A stretch of 64,000 nucleotides of DNA from Croceimicrobium hydrocarbonivorans (GCF_014524565.1 NZ_CP060139.1:620001-684000), one strand, 5' to 3'; positions 47,021 to 55,800 are shown, counted from the stretch's first letter. The notes: generated by a model not told the origin, from the sequence alone. Program-made: numbers and translations.

Positions 47021-47058
47021 GGTTAAGGTCTATTGGGGCTTTCCCAAAGACCTTAACC
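47021..47058 (-). promoter_or_regulatory. Strong hairpin between rplL and rpoB (attenuator or RNase III site candidate)
   Basis: GGTTAAGGTCT pairs perfectly with AGACCTTAACC and continues inside with TTGGG/CCCAA, giving 16 bp with a single mismatched A/A. On the minus strand only CTTTTGTG follows, so termination should be partial. E. coli also has an attenuator and an RNase III site in the rplL-rpoB gap, which balance ribosomal and polymerase genes. Confidence 0.6.
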
Positions 47059-47090
47059 TTAATAATTTAGCCTCGGGGGCTATAGGGTGC

Positions 47091-47468
47091 TTACTTGATT
47101 TCTACCTCAGCACCAGCTTCTTCAAGCTGAGACTTCAAAGCTTCGGCTTCGTCTTTAGCAACACCTTCTTTCAAAGGCTTAGGAGCTTCGTCTACGAGAG
47201 CTTTAGCTTCTTTAAGTCCTAATCCGGTTAATTCTTTAACCAATTTTACAACGGCTAATTTAGAACCACCAGCAGCTTTAAGGATTACGTCGAATTCGGT
47301 TTTCTCTTCAGCACCGCCTTCGTCTCCTGCAGCAGCAGGACCAGCAACAGCAACAGCTGCAGCAGCAGGCTCGATACCGTATTCTTCTTTCAGGTAGTCA
47401 GCTAATTCGCTTACTTCTTTAACGGTAAGATTTACTAACTGATCTCCTAATTCTTTAATGTCTGCCAT
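47091..47468 (-). CDS. rplL: 50S ribosomal protein L7/L12
   Basis: The 125-residue protein has the typical N-terminal dimerisation domain, an Ala-rich hinge ([20 protein letters not shown]) and the C-terminal domain ([45 protein letters not shown]). It forms the ribosome stalk that recruits translation factors. It is 62 bases after rplJ. Confidence 0.97.
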   Translation of the reverse strand: MADIKELGDQLVNLTVKEVSELADYLKEEYGIEPAAAAVAVAGPAAAGDEGGAEEKTEFDVILKAAGGSKLAVVKLVKELTGLGLKEAKALVDEAPKPLKEGVAKDEAEALKSQLEEAGAEVEIK

Positions 47469-47530
47469 TTTTAGAATCTTTAAAAAATTTAATTACAACA
47501 CTTAATATATGGAAGCTGAGTGCGTACTCA

Positions 47531-48055
47531 TTAAGCTGCGCGCTCCTCTAAGGTCTTTAAAAGACCAGCCAATTTGCCACCGGCACCATTCAGGCCGCTG
47601 ATAACATTCTTGGCAGGAGATTGCAGTAGAGCGATGATATCGGCAACCAATTCGTCTTTGCTCTTAAGTGAGCTCAGTACTTCTAATTGATCATCACCAA
47701 TAAATACCGCTTCTTGGATGAAGGCTCCTTTGATAACAGGTTTGCTCTGTTTCTTTTTACGCATATCCTTGATCAAACGAGCAGGTGCATTACCGGCTTC
47801 GGCGAACATGATACTTGTAGAACCTTTCAAAGTTGGATACAATGCTTCGAAATCTTTAGAGCTACGCTCCATAGCTTTCTTAAGCAAGGTGTTCTTAACC
47901 ACGTTTAAACTGATACCTGCTTTGTAGCAAGTACGACGAAGGTTGCTGGTTTGTTCAGCGTTTAATCCTTCGATATCAGTAATATAAAGTACATCAGAGT
48001 TCTCGAGACGCTCTAATAATACTTCAATTTCTTTATTCTTTTCTTCGCGAGTCAT
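47531..48055 (-). CDS. rplJ: 50S ribosomal protein L10
   Basis: The 174-residue stalk base protein has a conserved N-terminal domain (LYITDIEGLNAEQTSNLRRTCYKAGISLNVVKNTLLKKA) and a C-terminal helix (LAGLLKTLEERA) that binds L7/L12 dimers. It lies 17 bases after rplA, so there is no room for a long L10 autoregulatory leader directly in front of it, unlike E. coli. Confidence 0.96.
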   Translation of the reverse strand: MTREEKNKEIEVLLERLENSDVLYITDIEGLNAEQTSNLRRTCYKAGISLNVVKNTLLKKAMERSSKDFEALYPTLKGSTSIMFAEAGNAPARLIKDMRKKKQSKPVIKGAFIQEAVFIGDDQLEVLSSLKSKDELVADIIALLQSPAKNVISGLNGAGGKLAGLLKTLEERAA

Positions 48056-48072
48056 TTCTCAAAAATTAGGAA

Positions 48073-48765
48073 TTAGGAAACGGACTTTGCATCAATGCTG
48101 ATACCTGGGCTCATAGTACTGCTCAGAGTAATACTCTTCACGTAAGTACCTTTAGATGCGGTAGGCTTCATACGGATCAAAGTTTTGATCAGCTCTTCAG
48201 CATTTTCTTTGATCTTGTCAGCTTCGAAAGACGCTTTACCAATACCAGCGTGGATGATTCCGTAACGATCTACTTTAAAGTCGATCTTACCTGCTTTCAC
48301 CTCATTAACCGCTTTTGCAACGTCCATAGTTACAGTACCAGTCTTAGGGTTAGGCATCAAACCACGTGGACCTAAAACACGACCTAAAGGACCAATTTTA
48401 CCCATTACACTAGGCATGGTAATGATCACATCTACGTCGGTCCAGCCTCCTTTGATCTTGTCAATGTACTCGTCTAAACCTACGTAATCTGCACCTGCTT
48501 CTTTAGCTTCAGCTTCCTTATCGGGAGTTACTAATGCTAATACAGTTACATCTTTACCGGTTCCATGAGGAAGGGTTACAACCCCACGTACCATTTGGTT
48601 AGCTTTACGAGGATCTACGCCTAAACGAACTGCCAAATCTACTGAGGCGTCGAAATTAGCGGTAGAGATTTCCTTTACGATAGCACTGGCTTCGGTCAAA
48701 GAATAGGATTTCTTACGATCGAAGGCTTCCAATGCCACTTTACGTTTCTTACTTACTGTTGCCAT
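48073..48765 (-). CDS. rplA: 50S ribosomal protein L1
   Basis: The 230-residue L1 stalk protein has the signature [30 protein letters not shown] and the motif [16 protein letters not shown]. In other bacteria L1 represses its own L11-L1 operon by binding the leader RNA. It follows rplK after 13 bases. Confidence 0.97.
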   Translation of the reverse strand: MATVSKKRKVALEAFDRKKSYSLTEASAIVKEISTANFDASVDLAVRLGVDPRKANQMVRGVVTLPHGTGKDVTVLALVTPDKEAEAKEAGADYVGLDEYIDKIKGGWTDVDVIITMPSVMGKIGPLGRVLGPRGLMPNPKTGTVTMDVAKAVNEVKAGKIDFKVDRYGIIHAGIGKASFEADKIKENAEELIKTLIRMKPTASKGTYVKSITLSSTMSPGISIDAKSVS

Positions 48766-48778
48766 CTTTAGAATCGCT

Positions 48779-49216
48779 TTAGAAAGGCTTTGGGCCAGTT
48801 ACTGTTAAACCCATACTGCGCGCTGTACCAGCAACCATGCTCATAGCTGATTCGATGGTAAAGGCGTTCAGATCGGCCATTTTATCTTCTGCGATAGCAC
48901 GTACCTGATCCCAGCTTACTTTACCTACCTTTTGAAGGTTAGATTGCTGTGAACCTTTCTTGATCTTAGCTGCCTCCATTAATTGAACGGCGGCGGGAGG
49001 AGTCTTAATAACAAAGTCGAAAGACTTGTCAGAATATACGGTAATAACAACCGGAAGAACCTTCCCTTGCTTATCTTGTGTACGCGCATTAAACTGCTTA
49101 CAGAACTCCATGATGTTAACCCCTTTCGCACCAAGCGCGGGACCAACGGGAGGAGAAGGGTTAGCAGCACCTCCACGAACCTGGAGTTTAATAAGTGCAC
49201 TTACTTCTTTAGCCAT
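48779..49216 (-). CDS. rplK: 50S ribosomal protein L11
   Basis: The 145-residue protein starts at ATG 49216 ([20 protein letters not shown]), matching homologs; 17 extra upstream in-frame residues are not part of it. The signature [22 protein letters not shown] is intact. The C-terminus has [13 protein letters not shown]11 forms the GTPase-associated centre with 23S rRNA. It lies 85 bases after nusG. Confidence 0.96.
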   Translation of the reverse strand: MAKEVSALIKLQVRGGAANPSPPVGPALGAKGVNIMEFCKQFNARTQDKQGKVLPVVITVYSDKSFDFVIKTPPAAVQLMEAAKIKKGSQQSNLQKVGKVSWDQVRAIAEDKMADLNAFTIESAMSMVAGTARSMGLTVTGPKPF

Positions 49217-49301
49217 TGTTCTATTTATCTTTAAAAAATCAAAATAAGTGGGTTGGAAGCTTCCCACCGGGTAATTACCCTATTTTGAGCTCACAATTTT
49301 A

Positions 49302-49853
49302 TTAACTCTCTTTCTCAACCTGCATGTAAGACAACTCTAAAGGAGTTTTACGGCCAAAGATTTTAACCATAACCTCCAATTTACGTTTGTCTTCATACAC
49401 CTTCTCAATGGTTCCATTAAATCCATTAAATGGACCATCAATAACTTTAACCGTTTCGCCAACGATATAAGGAATGTTGATTTTCTCTTCGGTTTCAGAA
49501 AGCTCATCCACCTTACCTAACATTCGATTTACTTCGCTCTGACGCAATGGCACAGGATCACCACCTTTGGTTTCTCCTAAAAAGCCGATAACCCCCTGTA
49601 CGTTTTTAATGGTGTGCACCATTTCACCGCCCAGGTTGGCCTCAATCATAATATATCCAGGAAAGTAATTTCTTTCCTTGCTGATCTTCTTTCCGTTGCG
49701 GATCTGGAATACTTTCTCGGTAGGTACAAGTATTTGTCCTAAATAATCTTGCAAACCGGCGTATTCGATCTCACTTTCTATGTAAGACTTAATCTTATTC
49801 TCCTGCCCGGAAATTGCGCGAACAACGTACCATTTCTTTCCACTATCGCTCAT
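49302..49853 (-). CDS. nusG: Transcription termination/antitermination factor NusG
   Basis: The 183-residue protein has the NGN domain (WYVVRAISGQENKIKSYIES at the start, NYFPGYIMIEANL in the middle) and a C-terminal KOW domain (VGETVKVIDGPFNGFNGTIEKV). It links RNA polymerase to the ribosome or Rho. It is nine bases after secE, as in most bacteria. Confidence 0.96.
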   Translation of the reverse strand: MSDSGKKWYVVRAISGQENKIKSYIESEIEYAGLQDYLGQILVPTEKVFQIRNGKKISKERNYFPGYIMIEANLGGEMVHTIKNVQGVIGFLGETKGGDPVPLRQSEVNRMLGKVDELSETEEKINIPYIVGETVKVIDGPFNGFNGTIEKVYEDKRKLEVMVKIFGRKTPLELSYMQVEKES

Positions 49854-49862
49854 AAGGGCTGC

Positions 49863-50054
49863 TTAGAATGCTTCGTAAATCGTCTTTAAAATAGCGCTGA
49901 TACTTTTATCCATCGCCGCAATAACCAGGGAAATAATTACTGAAGATACTGCTACCAAAACTGAAGTTTTCTGCAGATCTGACCAAGTAGGCCAGCTGGT
50001 TTTCTGAACCAGTTCCTCGTATGATTCCTGGAAGTAAGATTTTACTTTACTCAT
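49863..50054 (-). CDS. secE: Preprotein translocase subunit SecE
   Basis: The 63-residue single-TM form has the cytoplasmic amphipathic helix ESYEELVQKTSWPTWSDLQKTS and one TM helix (about 31-48), as in most non-enterobacterial SecE. It stabilises SecY. It sits between tRNA-Trp and nusG. Confidence 0.94.
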   Translation of the reverse strand: MSKVKSYFQESYEELVQKTSWPTWSDLQKTSVLVAVSSVIISLVIAAMDKSISAILKTIYEAF

Positions 50055-50068
50055 TCCTTAAGTCTTTG

Positions 50069-50141
50069 CACGGGTGGTAAGGATCGAACTCACGACCTTC
50101 GGTTTTGGAGACCGCTGCTCTACCAGCTGAGCTACACCCGT
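50069..50141 (-). tRNA. tRNA-Trp (anticodon CCA)
   Basis: The minus strand folds as a 73-base cloverleaf: acceptor ACGGGTG/CACCCGT, D arm GCTCAGCTGGTAGAGC, anticodon loop CTCCAAA, T arm with GAGTTCGATCC, discriminator G. CCA is not encoded. The bottom pair of the anticodon stem is a G/A mismatch. It lies between tuf and secE. Confidence 0.95.
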
Positions 50142-50151
50142 ATTTAGTGAG

Positions 50152-50185
50152 AAAGGTATCTCGGCTAGGAGGCCGAGACACCTTT
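50152..50185 (-). promoter_or_regulatory. Hairpin between tuf and tRNA-Trp
   Basis: The arms AAAGGT-TCTCGGC and GCCGAGA-ACCTTT pair over 13 bp with one A/C mismatch and a six-base loop. The following minus-strand sequence (CTCACTAAATA) has no real T run. It may be a weak terminator after tuf or a processing site that frees tRNA-Trp. Confidence 0.5.
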
Positions 50186-50211
50186 TACTCAAATTTATTT
50201 CTACCGAGTAA

Positions 50212-51399
50212 TTACTCGATAATATCAGTTACCTGACCAGCACCTACGGTACGACCACCCTCACGGATAGCGAAACGCAGACCTTTGTTGATAGCTACAG
50301 GAGCGATCAATTCAACGTGGATAGTCAAGTTATCACCAGGCATTACCATTTCGGTACCTTCTGGTAATTGAATTTCACCAGTTACGTCAGTAGTACGTAA
50401 GTAGAACTGAGGACGGTAGTTGTTGTGGAAAGGAGTGTGACGACCACCTTCTTCTTTCTTCAAGATATACACCTCAGCTTTGAATTTCTTGTGAGGAGTA
50501 ATTGAACCTGGCTTGCAGATTACCATACCACGACGGATATCTTTTTTCTCGATACCACGTAATAAGATACCTACGTTATCACCAGCTTCACCGCGATCTA
50601 AGATCTTACGGAACATCTCAACACCAGTAATAGTAGAGGTTAATTTCTCGTCACCGAATCCGATAATGTCTACAGCATCACCAGTGTTAGCAACACCAGT
50701 TTCGATACGACCGGTAGCAACAGTACCACGACCAGTAATAGAGAATACGTCCTCGATAGGCATCAAGAATGGCTTCTCGTTGTCGCGCTCTGGCTCCTCG
50801 ATCCAAGTATCACAAGCGTTCATCAACTCCATTACAGTGTCTACCCATTTAGGCTCATTGTTCAATGCACCTAAAGCAGAACCTGAAATTACAGGAGTCT
50901 CGTCGCCGTCATATTCGTAGAAAGAAAGAAGTTCACGAACTTCCATCTCAACTAATTCTAATAATTCTTCGTCGTCTACCATATCCACTTTGTTGAGGAA
51001 TACAACAATACGTGGAATACCTACCTGACGACCAAGCAGGATGTGCTCACGAGTTTGTGGCATGGGACCATCAGTAGCAGCAACTACTAAGATAGCACCA
51101 TCCATCTGAGCAGCACCAGTTACCATGTTCTTTACGTAGTCGGCGTGACCGGGACAGTCTACGTGAGCATAGTGACGGTTAGCAGTTTCGTACTCTACGT
51201 GAGCAGAGTTAATAGTGATACCACGCTCTTTTTCTTCAGGAGCGTTGTCGATAGAATCAAAATCACGCTTTTCGGAAAAACCAGCATTAGCCAAAACGTT
51301 AGTGATGGCGGCAGTCAGAGTGGTCTTACCGTGGTCAACGTGTCCGATAGTACCGATGTTTAAGTGCGGTTTAGAACGAACAAAAGTTTCCTTTGCCAT
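50212..51399 (-). CDS. tuf: Elongation factor Tu
   Basis: The 395-residue GTPase starts at ATG 51399 ([27 protein letters not shown]). G1 GHVDHGKT, G3 DCPGHADY and G4 NKVD are all present, followed by domains 2 and 3. It delivers aminoacyl-tRNA to the ribosome. Four tRNA genes lie upstream and tRNA-Trp downstream in the same direction. The 21 residues upstream of the chosen start belong to the leader before tRNA-Thr. Confidence 0.97.
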   Translation of the reverse strand: MAKETFVRSKPHLNIGTIGHVDHGKTTLTAAITNVLANAGFSEKRDFDSIDNAPEEKERGITINSAHVEYETANRHYAHVDCPGHADYVKNMVTGAAQMDGAILVVAATDGPMPQTREHILLGRQVGIPRIVVFLNKVDMVDDEELLELVEMEVRELLSFYEYDGDETPVISGSALGALNNEPKWVDTVMELMNACDTWIEEPERDNEKPFLMPIEDVFSITGRGTVATGRIETGVANTGDAVDIIGFGDEKLTSTITGVEMFRKILDRGEAGDNVGILLRGIEKKDIRRGMVICKPGSITPHKKFKAEVYILKKEEGGRHTPFHNNYRPQFYLRTTDVTGEIQLPEGTEMVMPGDNLTIHVELIAPVAINKGLRFAIREGGRTVGAGQVTDIIE

Positions 51400-51466
51400 G
51401 GTTTGTGTCTTAAAAATTAAAACTTTGCAACATATATAAGCGAGACCACCTTGGTCTTTCACTTAG

Positions 51467-51538
51467 AGCCAATGAGGGGATTTGAACCCCTGACCTCTTC
51501 CTTACCAAGGAAACGCTCTACCCCTGAGCTACATCGGC
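51467..51538 (-). tRNA. tRNA-Thr (anticodon GGT)
   Basis: 72-base cloverleaf on the minus strand: acceptor GCCGATG/CATTGGC (one G-T pair), D arm GCTCAGGGGTAGAGC, anticodon loop TTGGTAA, T arm with GGTTCAAATCC, discriminator T, no encoded CCA. It equals the thrT position in the E. coli thrU-tyrU-glyT-thrT-tufB cluster. Confidence 0.96.
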
Positions 51539-51605
51539 TTATGGAACTATATTCCACAAAAAGAAAGGCACAGCAGTATATCACCACCGTGACCTTTCTA
51601 TTTAG

Positions 51606-51679
51606 AGCGGGAAACGGGATTCGAACCCGCGACCCTCAGCTTGGAAGGCTGATGCTCTAGCCAGCTGAGCTACTCCCGC
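51606..51679 (-). tRNA. tRNA-Gly (anticodon TCC)
   Basis: 74-base cloverleaf: acceptor GCGGGAG/TTCCCGC, D arm GCTCAGCTGGCTAGAGC, anticodon loop CTTCCAA, T arm GGGTTCGAATCCC, discriminator T. It corresponds to glyT of the E. coli cluster. Confidence 0.96.
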
Positions 51680-51701
51680 CTAAACAATTTGGTCTACATG
51701 G

Positions 51702-51783
51702 TGGGGAGAGCAGGATTCGAACCTGCGAAGGTAAAACCAACAGATTTACAGTCTGTCCTCGTTGGCCGCTTGAGTATCTCCCC
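51702..51783 (-). tRNA. tRNA-Tyr (anticodon GTA)
   Basis: 82-base class II tRNA: acceptor GGGGAGA/TCTCCCC, anticodon loop CTGTAAA, a long variable arm, T arm CAGGTTCGAATCCTG, discriminator A. It corresponds to tyrU of the E. coli cluster. Confidence 0.96.
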
Positions 51784-51832
51784 AAAATCATTAATAAAAG
51801 AACTTTTTAAGCGCTTACCTAAAAAAATTCAG

Positions 51833-51906
51833 AGCCTGTGGAGGGATTCGAACCCCCGACCAGCTGATTACAAATCAGCTGCTCTGGCCAACTGAGCTAC
51901 ACAGGC
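51833..51906 (-). tRNA. tRNA-Thr (anticodon TGT)
   Basis: 74-base cloverleaf: acceptor GCCTGTG/CACAGGC, D arm GCTCAGTTGGCCAGAGC, anticodon loop TTTGTAA, T arm GGGGTTCGAATCCC, discriminator T. It is the first gene after the promoter at 51957-51986 and corresponds to thrU of the E. coli cluster. Confidence 0.96.
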
Positions 51907-51920
51907 TTTTAAACGCTCCT

Positions 51921-51956
51921 CTATATAAAAGAACAGCCCGTTTTTGAAACGGACTG
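51921..51956 (-). terminator. Terminator-like hairpin after hpf, abutting the tRNA-tuf promoter
   Basis: CAGCCCGTTT (51934-51943) pairs with AAACGGACTG (51947-51956) with one mismatch, and a T-rich run follows on the minus strand. It can end the xerC-hpf transcript. It directly adjoins the -7 box at 51957-51964, so the tuf-operon transcript would start inside or just after it. Confidence 0.6.
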
Positions 51957-51986
51957 CAAATGTAAGATGTTTTTTGATTGCCACAA
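51957..51986 (-). promoter_or_regulatory. Bacteroidota-type promoter of the tRNA-tuf operon
   Basis: On the minus strand TTG (51986-51984), a 19-bp spacer and TACATTTG (51964-51957) give a full match to TTG/TAnnTTTG. It lies about 51 bases upstream of tRNA-Thr(TGT). Confidence 0.75.
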
Positions 51987-52004
51987 TAGGCAAGAAAGAA
52001 ATTT

Positions 52005-52310
52005 TTACGAAGCCACCATTCGGGGCTTATCTTTATGCTTGATTAACTGTCTGCGTAAGGCCTCAGTAGCCATATCCGCTGCTGCCTCAAAGGAGCGATT
52101 CAACTTCTTAACCACCAGTTCATGTCCGGGTATATGTAGCTTAATTTCAACCTCTTTATTCTCTTTTGAGGAAGTATTCACCACTTTTAGATACACCTCT
52201 CCATTAATAATGCTGTCATTAAACAACTCTAATTTATCCAATTTACCTTGGATGAAATCGATCAATTTCACATCTGCGGTGAAATTTACAGACTGAAAGG
52301 TAGCTTTCAT
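52005..52310 (-). CDS. hpf: Ribosome hibernation-promoting factor (short HPF/YfiA type)
   Basis: The 101-residue protein has the HPF/RaiA fold: [25 protein letters not shown] at the N-terminus, then strands EVYLKVVN and [16 protein letters not shown], and the final helix [18 protein letters not shown]. It lacks the C-terminal dimerisation domain of long HPF. The family binds the decoding centre and inactivates ribosomes in stationary phase. It overlaps xerC by four bases (ATGA). Confidence 0.9.
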   Translation of the reverse strand: MKATFQSVNFTADVKLIDFIQGKLDKLELFNDSIINGEVYLKVVNTSSKENKEVEIKLHIPGHELVVKKLNRSFEAAADMATEALRRQLIKHKDKPRMVAS

Positions 52311-53215
52311 ATGTCATCAGATTTTGCGGCTCGTGGATGAGCCTGATTATACAACAATTTCAGACGGTCAATGGAATTGTGCGTATAAACTTGGGTCGCT
52401 GCTAATGATGAATGGCCTAATAATTCTTTTACAGAATTCAAATCGGCACCCCTGTTTAGCAAATGACTGGCAAATGAATGCCGTAGCACGTGTGGACTCT
52501 TCTTGTCCACTCCACTGACTAAACTAAGATAGGCATTTACCGAATTGTAAACAAGCTTTGGATAGAGCTTTTTCCCCTTCTGTGTAAGGAATACAGGCGC
52601 AGCGTGACTTTGCTCCCCGAAGCTCGAACGATGATGATTTAAATAAAAGTTCAGACGCTTTTTCAATTCCGAGGTAATGGGAATCTCACGCTCCTTACTC
52701 CCCTTCCCCATCACCTTAATATAAGAAGACTCCAAACGCAAATCTTCCAACCTCAGGTTTATCAATTCACTCAAGCGAAGACCACATTGATAAAAGAGAT
52801 CTAGTATTAAGGATTGGGTAAACATCCAATAGTCCTCTTCATCGATATCTAATGATAATAAAGCCAGCATATCCTCTTCCGGAACCACCCTTAAAAGTTT
52901 CCTTGGAGGTTTAGGTACGGCAATTTGCGCGGCCACATTACTCTTAACCTGACCTTGACGCAGTAAATACTTATAAAAGGATCTTAGCGCACTCAGCTTT
53001 CGCTTGATGGAGGTACGGGCTAAATCTTGCTCTACCATATGCACCACCCAAGAACGGATCATACTATGGTGGACTTCACGCAAATCCTCCTCTTCAAACT
53101 CTTCCTTAATAAACTCTTCAAATAAGGATAGGTCCTTTGAATAAGCCAAAAGAGTATGTTCAGAAAAGCGTTTCTGAAAATGGAGATAGTCCAAAAATTG
53201 CTGAGTATAGGACAT
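52307..53215 (-). CDS. Tyrosine recombinase XerC/XerD
   Basis: The 302-residue protein has an N-terminal core-binding domain ([25 protein letters not shown]) and a catalytic domain with Arg in [41 protein letters not shown] (H-x-x-R and the later H) and the nucleophile Tyr in ATQVYTHNS. It resolves chromosome dimers. I start at ATG 53215 ([11 protein letters not shown]). The start codon directly follows the T run of the rpsU terminator. It is translationally coupled to hpf. XerC versus XerD cannot be settled here. Confidence 0.9.
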   Translation of the reverse strand: MSYTQQFLDYLHFQKRFSEHTLLAYSKDLSLFEEFIKEEFEEEDLREVHHSMIRSWVVHMVEQDLARTSIKRKLSALRSFYKYLLRQGQVKSNVAAQIAVPKPPRKLLRVVPEEDMLALLSLDIDEEDYWMFTQSLILDLFYQCGLRLSELINLRLEDLRLESSYIKVMGKGSKEREIPITSELKKRLNFYLNHHRSSFGEQSHAAPVFLTQKGKKLYPKLVYNSVNAYLSLVSGVDKKSPHVLRHSFASHLLNRGADLNSVKELLGHSSLAATQVYTHNSIDRLKLLYNQAHPRAAKSDDI

Positions 53216-53254
53216 AAAAAAGCAAGGGAATGTAAATATATACAAACCCTTGCT
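53215..53254 (-). terminator. Hairpin with T run between rpsU and xerC
   Basis: AGCAAGGG (53221-53228) pairs with CCCTTGCT (53247-53254) over an 18-base loop, and a run of six T follows on the minus strand, directly against the xerC ATG. It probably terminates rpsU partially, with read-through feeding xerC-hpf. Confidence 0.7.
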
Positions 53255-53283
53255 GAAATATTACGTATCAGAATACGGGAGTC

Positions 53284-53475
53284 CTACTCCTCTTCCTGAC
53301 GGATCTGCTGAATGTAGGCAGCCTTGATGATCTCTTTGCGACGAGCCACTGATGGCTTTACGAATTGCTTGCGGGAACGAATCTCTTTCATCACCCCAGT
53401 GCGATCGTATTTACGCTTGTAACGCTTTAACGCGCGATCGATAGACTCACCTTCTTTTACGGAAATAACTAACAT
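53284..53475 (-). CDS. rpsU: 30S ribosomal protein S21
   Basis: The 63-residue protein starts MLVISVKEGESIDRALKRYKRKYDRTGVM, with the basic C-terminal helix RRKEIIKAAYIQQIRQ. S21 acts near the anti-Shine-Dalgarno end of 16S rRNA; in Bacteroidota it is part of the reason Shine-Dalgarno sites are little used. It has its own promoter at 53502-53530. Confidence 0.95.
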   Translation of the reverse strand: MLVISVKEGESIDRALKRYKRKYDRTGVMKEIRSRKQFVKPSVARRKEIIKAAYIQQIRQEEE

Positions 53476-53501
53476 TCTTCGCTTTTAATTTTTTCGGGCT
53501 G

Positions 53502-53530
53502 CAAATATAGCCATTAATTCATACTTACAA
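53502..53530 (-). promoter_or_regulatory. Bacteroidota-type promoter of rpsU
   Basis: On the minus strand TTG (53530-53528), an 18-bp spacer and TATATTTG (53509-53502) match TTG/TAnnTTTG. The leader to the ATG would be about 20 bases. Confidence 0.7.
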
Positions 53531-53533
53531 AGC

Positions 53534-54703
53534 TTATTTCATCAATTCTCGGGAAATCACCAACTTTTGAATTTCAGTGGTTCCTTCTCCAATGGTGCAA
53601 AGCTTTACATCACGGTAAAACTTCTCTACCGGGAAGTCTTTGGTAAAGCCATACCCGCCAAAAATTTGCACTGCTTCGTTACAGGCTTTTACTGCTACTT
53701 CCGAGCTGTACATTTTTGCCTTGGCTCCAGCCACTGTCACCTTCTGATTCTTGTTCTTTAAATCACAAGCCTGGAAAGTCAATAATTCGGCAGCCTCCAA
53801 TTGAGTGGCCATCTCCGCCAACTTAAAGCTTACGCCCTGGAATTTTGAAATAGGCTTTCCAAATTGCTCGCGCTCTTTGGAATATTTAACTGCTGCTTCC
53901 AATGCGCCAAAGCCGGTACCTAAGGACAGCGCCGCAATCGAAATCCGACCTCCATCTAAGATTTTCATAGCCTGGATAAATCCGTCTCCTTCTTCACCCA
54001 GCATATTAGCATGGGGAACGCGACAGTTTTCAAAAATAAGCTCCGCTGTTTCGGAAGCGCGCATTCCCAACTTGTTTTCCTTTCGTCCTCCGCGGAATCC
54101 GGGAGTACCTTTTTCAATAACGAAAGCCGACATCCCATGGGAGTCTCCTTTCTCACCGGTCCGCACAATTACCACCGCTACATCGCCACTAATGGCATGG
54201 GTAATAAAATTCTTCGAACCATTAATCACCCAGTCATCTCCATCACGCACTGCAACGGTATTCATACCCCCCGCATCGCTACCGGTTCCAACCTCAGTAA
54301 GACCCCAAGCACCAATAAACTCAGCGGTAGCCAATTTGGGTAAATACTTGCGTTTTTGCTCTTCATTACCAAAGGTTAATATATGATTGGTGCATAAAGA
54401 ATTATGCGCTGCCATGCTTAAGCCAATCGAAGGATCAACCTTAGAGAGTTCTTTGATGGCTGTTACATATTCATAATATCCTAAACCTGAACCACCATAT
54501 TCTTCGGGTACTAATACCCCCATTAAGCCCAAATGGCCTAATTCTTTAAAGATGTGAATAGGGAATTCCTGACTTTCGTCCCAGGTCATAATATTTGGAC
54601 GAATATGTTGCTCAGCAAAATCACGAACTGATTCCGCGATCATTTTTTGGGTTTCGGTTTGGGCAAAATCTAGGCCCACCGAAGGGTTTGCAAGTGTATC
54701 CAT
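53534..54703 (-). CDS. Acyl-CoA dehydrogenase
   Basis: The 389-residue flavoenzyme has the standard N-terminal helical, middle beta and C-terminal helical parts. The middle has WGLTEVGTGSDAGGM (FAD/substrate contact) and NGSKNFITHA. The C-terminus has IFGGYGFTKDFPVEKFYRDVKLCTIGEGTTEIQKLVISRE, where the Glu before GTTEIQ is at the catalytic base position of short-chain and butyryl-CoA dehydrogenases. It oxidises an acyl-CoA to the 2-enoyl-CoA; chain length is not certain. The start is eight bases after the HHH gene stop. Confidence 0.92.
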   Translation of the reverse strand: MDTLANPSVGLDFAQTETQKMIAESVRDFAEQHIRPNIMTWDESQEFPIHIFKELGHLGLMGVLVPEEYGGSGLGYYEYVTAIKELSKVDPSIGLSMAAHNSLCTNHILTFGNEEQKRKYLPKLATAEFIGAWGLTEVGTGSDAGGMNTVAVRDGDDWVINGSKNFITHAISGDVAVVIVRTGEKGDSHGMSAFVIEKGTPGFRGGRKENKLGMRASETAELIFENCRVPHANMLGEEGDGFIQAMKILDGGRISIAALSLGTGFGALEAAVKYSKEREQFGKPISKFQGVSFKLAEMATQLEAAELLTFQACDLKNKNQKVTVAGAKAKMYSSEVAVKACNEAVQIFGGYGFTKDFPVEKFYRDVKLCTIGEGTTEIQKLVISRELMK

Positions 54704-54711
54704 GCGGTGCT

Positions 54712-55800
54712 TTAATTAGAGAGGTTTGCGGCATTCGTGCCCTTTTGAGACACTTTCAAATACGGTGCAAGTTTACTGAATAATACGGCATCGACCAATT
54801 CGATGTTCTTGAGCTCATCCACCGATTTAAATGCCCGTACCTGTTCCCGAAAGTCAATAATACTGCGGGCTAGGTAATAGTTAATGTAGGGATGGCCTTG
54901 TAAGCTTTCCATCGAATCGTAATTCAAACTCAGTTGCTTAGGAGCAACGTTAAAAAGAAGATAAAGTTCCAATTGATCTAGGGAAAGGCTGTCAATTAAA
55001 TGATGATCCAGCAATTGTGCTATACTGTGAAAACCTCCCAGGCGCTGTCGCCATTCCAAAATTCTTTGCGCTCTAAATGGCCCGATCCCTGGTAAAACCA
55101 GCAGCTGGAGCGAATCAGCTAGATTAATTTCTACTGCTACCGGCTCCAATCTCATTGGAATGCTGTCTTGCCCCTCTTTTTCTAAACCTATTATATAAGC
55201 ATGAAGATTTCGAGCCAATGCCGAATCTATGGTATAGACCTTATATATATCATTCCGACTTTGAAAGGGCCGGTACTTTTCCCGAAAGGATATAATTCCA
55301 CGCGATGCTGAACTTGGTAAACCCATTGCCAATAATTCATCCTGGCTTACCTCATTAGGATTGAAAAAATGCAGCTTCAAGGTGTAGGTACTTTCCTCAT
55401 TTTTCCCCGAACCAGCTTCAGGCCTCACTTTTACATGTTCTATTACCTGAGCTATCCAACTGCTATCTAAAGCATAAAGACGATGTAAATCCTCTGGTCT
55501 ACGAAAACGACCTCCCTTTTCCAAGTAATTCTTCCATACCTGAATTTGTGATGGTTTTAGACCCAAATCTGCTAATTGCATCGAATCAGGCTGATTAGGA
55601 TCAAAATTACTCAAAGCTTTTTCAAACCTTAATGCTGCAGCCTCCTCCTCTTGCCGCCAGCTTAATTTTATAGCCTCAACTTCACTTTCACTATAATGAC
55701 TCTCAGGTGGAAACCAGGTATAATAATTCCAATCCAATACCGACAGAATCAAAAGGATCACCAAGAGAAAAATCAAAGCCCTTTCTGTGCTGGGATACAT
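54712..55800 (-). CDS. Membrane-anchored helix-hairpin-helix protein (ComEA-like domains)
   Basis: The 362-residue protein has one N-terminal TM helix (9-26) and then repeated helix-hairpin-helix units: about 78-125 (LGLKPSQIQVWKNYLEKGGRFRRPEDLHRLYAL), 155-205 (LLAMGLPSSASRGIISFREKYRPFQSRNDIYKVYTI), 225-285 (INLADSLQLLVLPGIGPFRAQRILEWRQRLGGF) and 310-350 (YLARSIIDFREQVRAFKSVDEL). The units resemble ComEA, which binds DNA at the envelope. No other competence gene is in view, so uptake of DNA is only one option. It is upstream of the acyl-CoA dehydrogenase on the same strand. Confidence 0.82.
   Translation of the reverse strand: MYPSTERALIFLLVILLILSVLDWNYYTWFPPESHYSESEVEAIKLSWRQEEEAAALRFEKALSNFDPNQPDSMQLADLGLKPSQIQVWKNYLEKGGRFRRPEDLHRLYALDSSWIAQVIEHVKVRPEAGSGKNEESTYTLKLHFFNPNEVSQDELLAMGLPSSASRGIISFREKYRPFQSRNDIYKVYTIDSALARNLHAYIIGLEKEGQDSIPMRLEPVAVEINLADSLQLLVLPGIGPFRAQRILEWRQRLGGFHSIAQLLDHHLIDSLSLDQLELYLLFNVAPKQLSLNYDSMESLQGHPYINYYLARSIIDFREQVRAFKSVDELKNIELVDAVLFSKLAPYLKVSQKGTNAANLSN

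Noticed and set aside
49269-49280. 12-bp palindrome GGGTAATTACCC between nusG and rplK
   Set aside because: It is too short for a terminator, lacks a T run and could be chance; it is not enough to call an L1 or L11 binding site.
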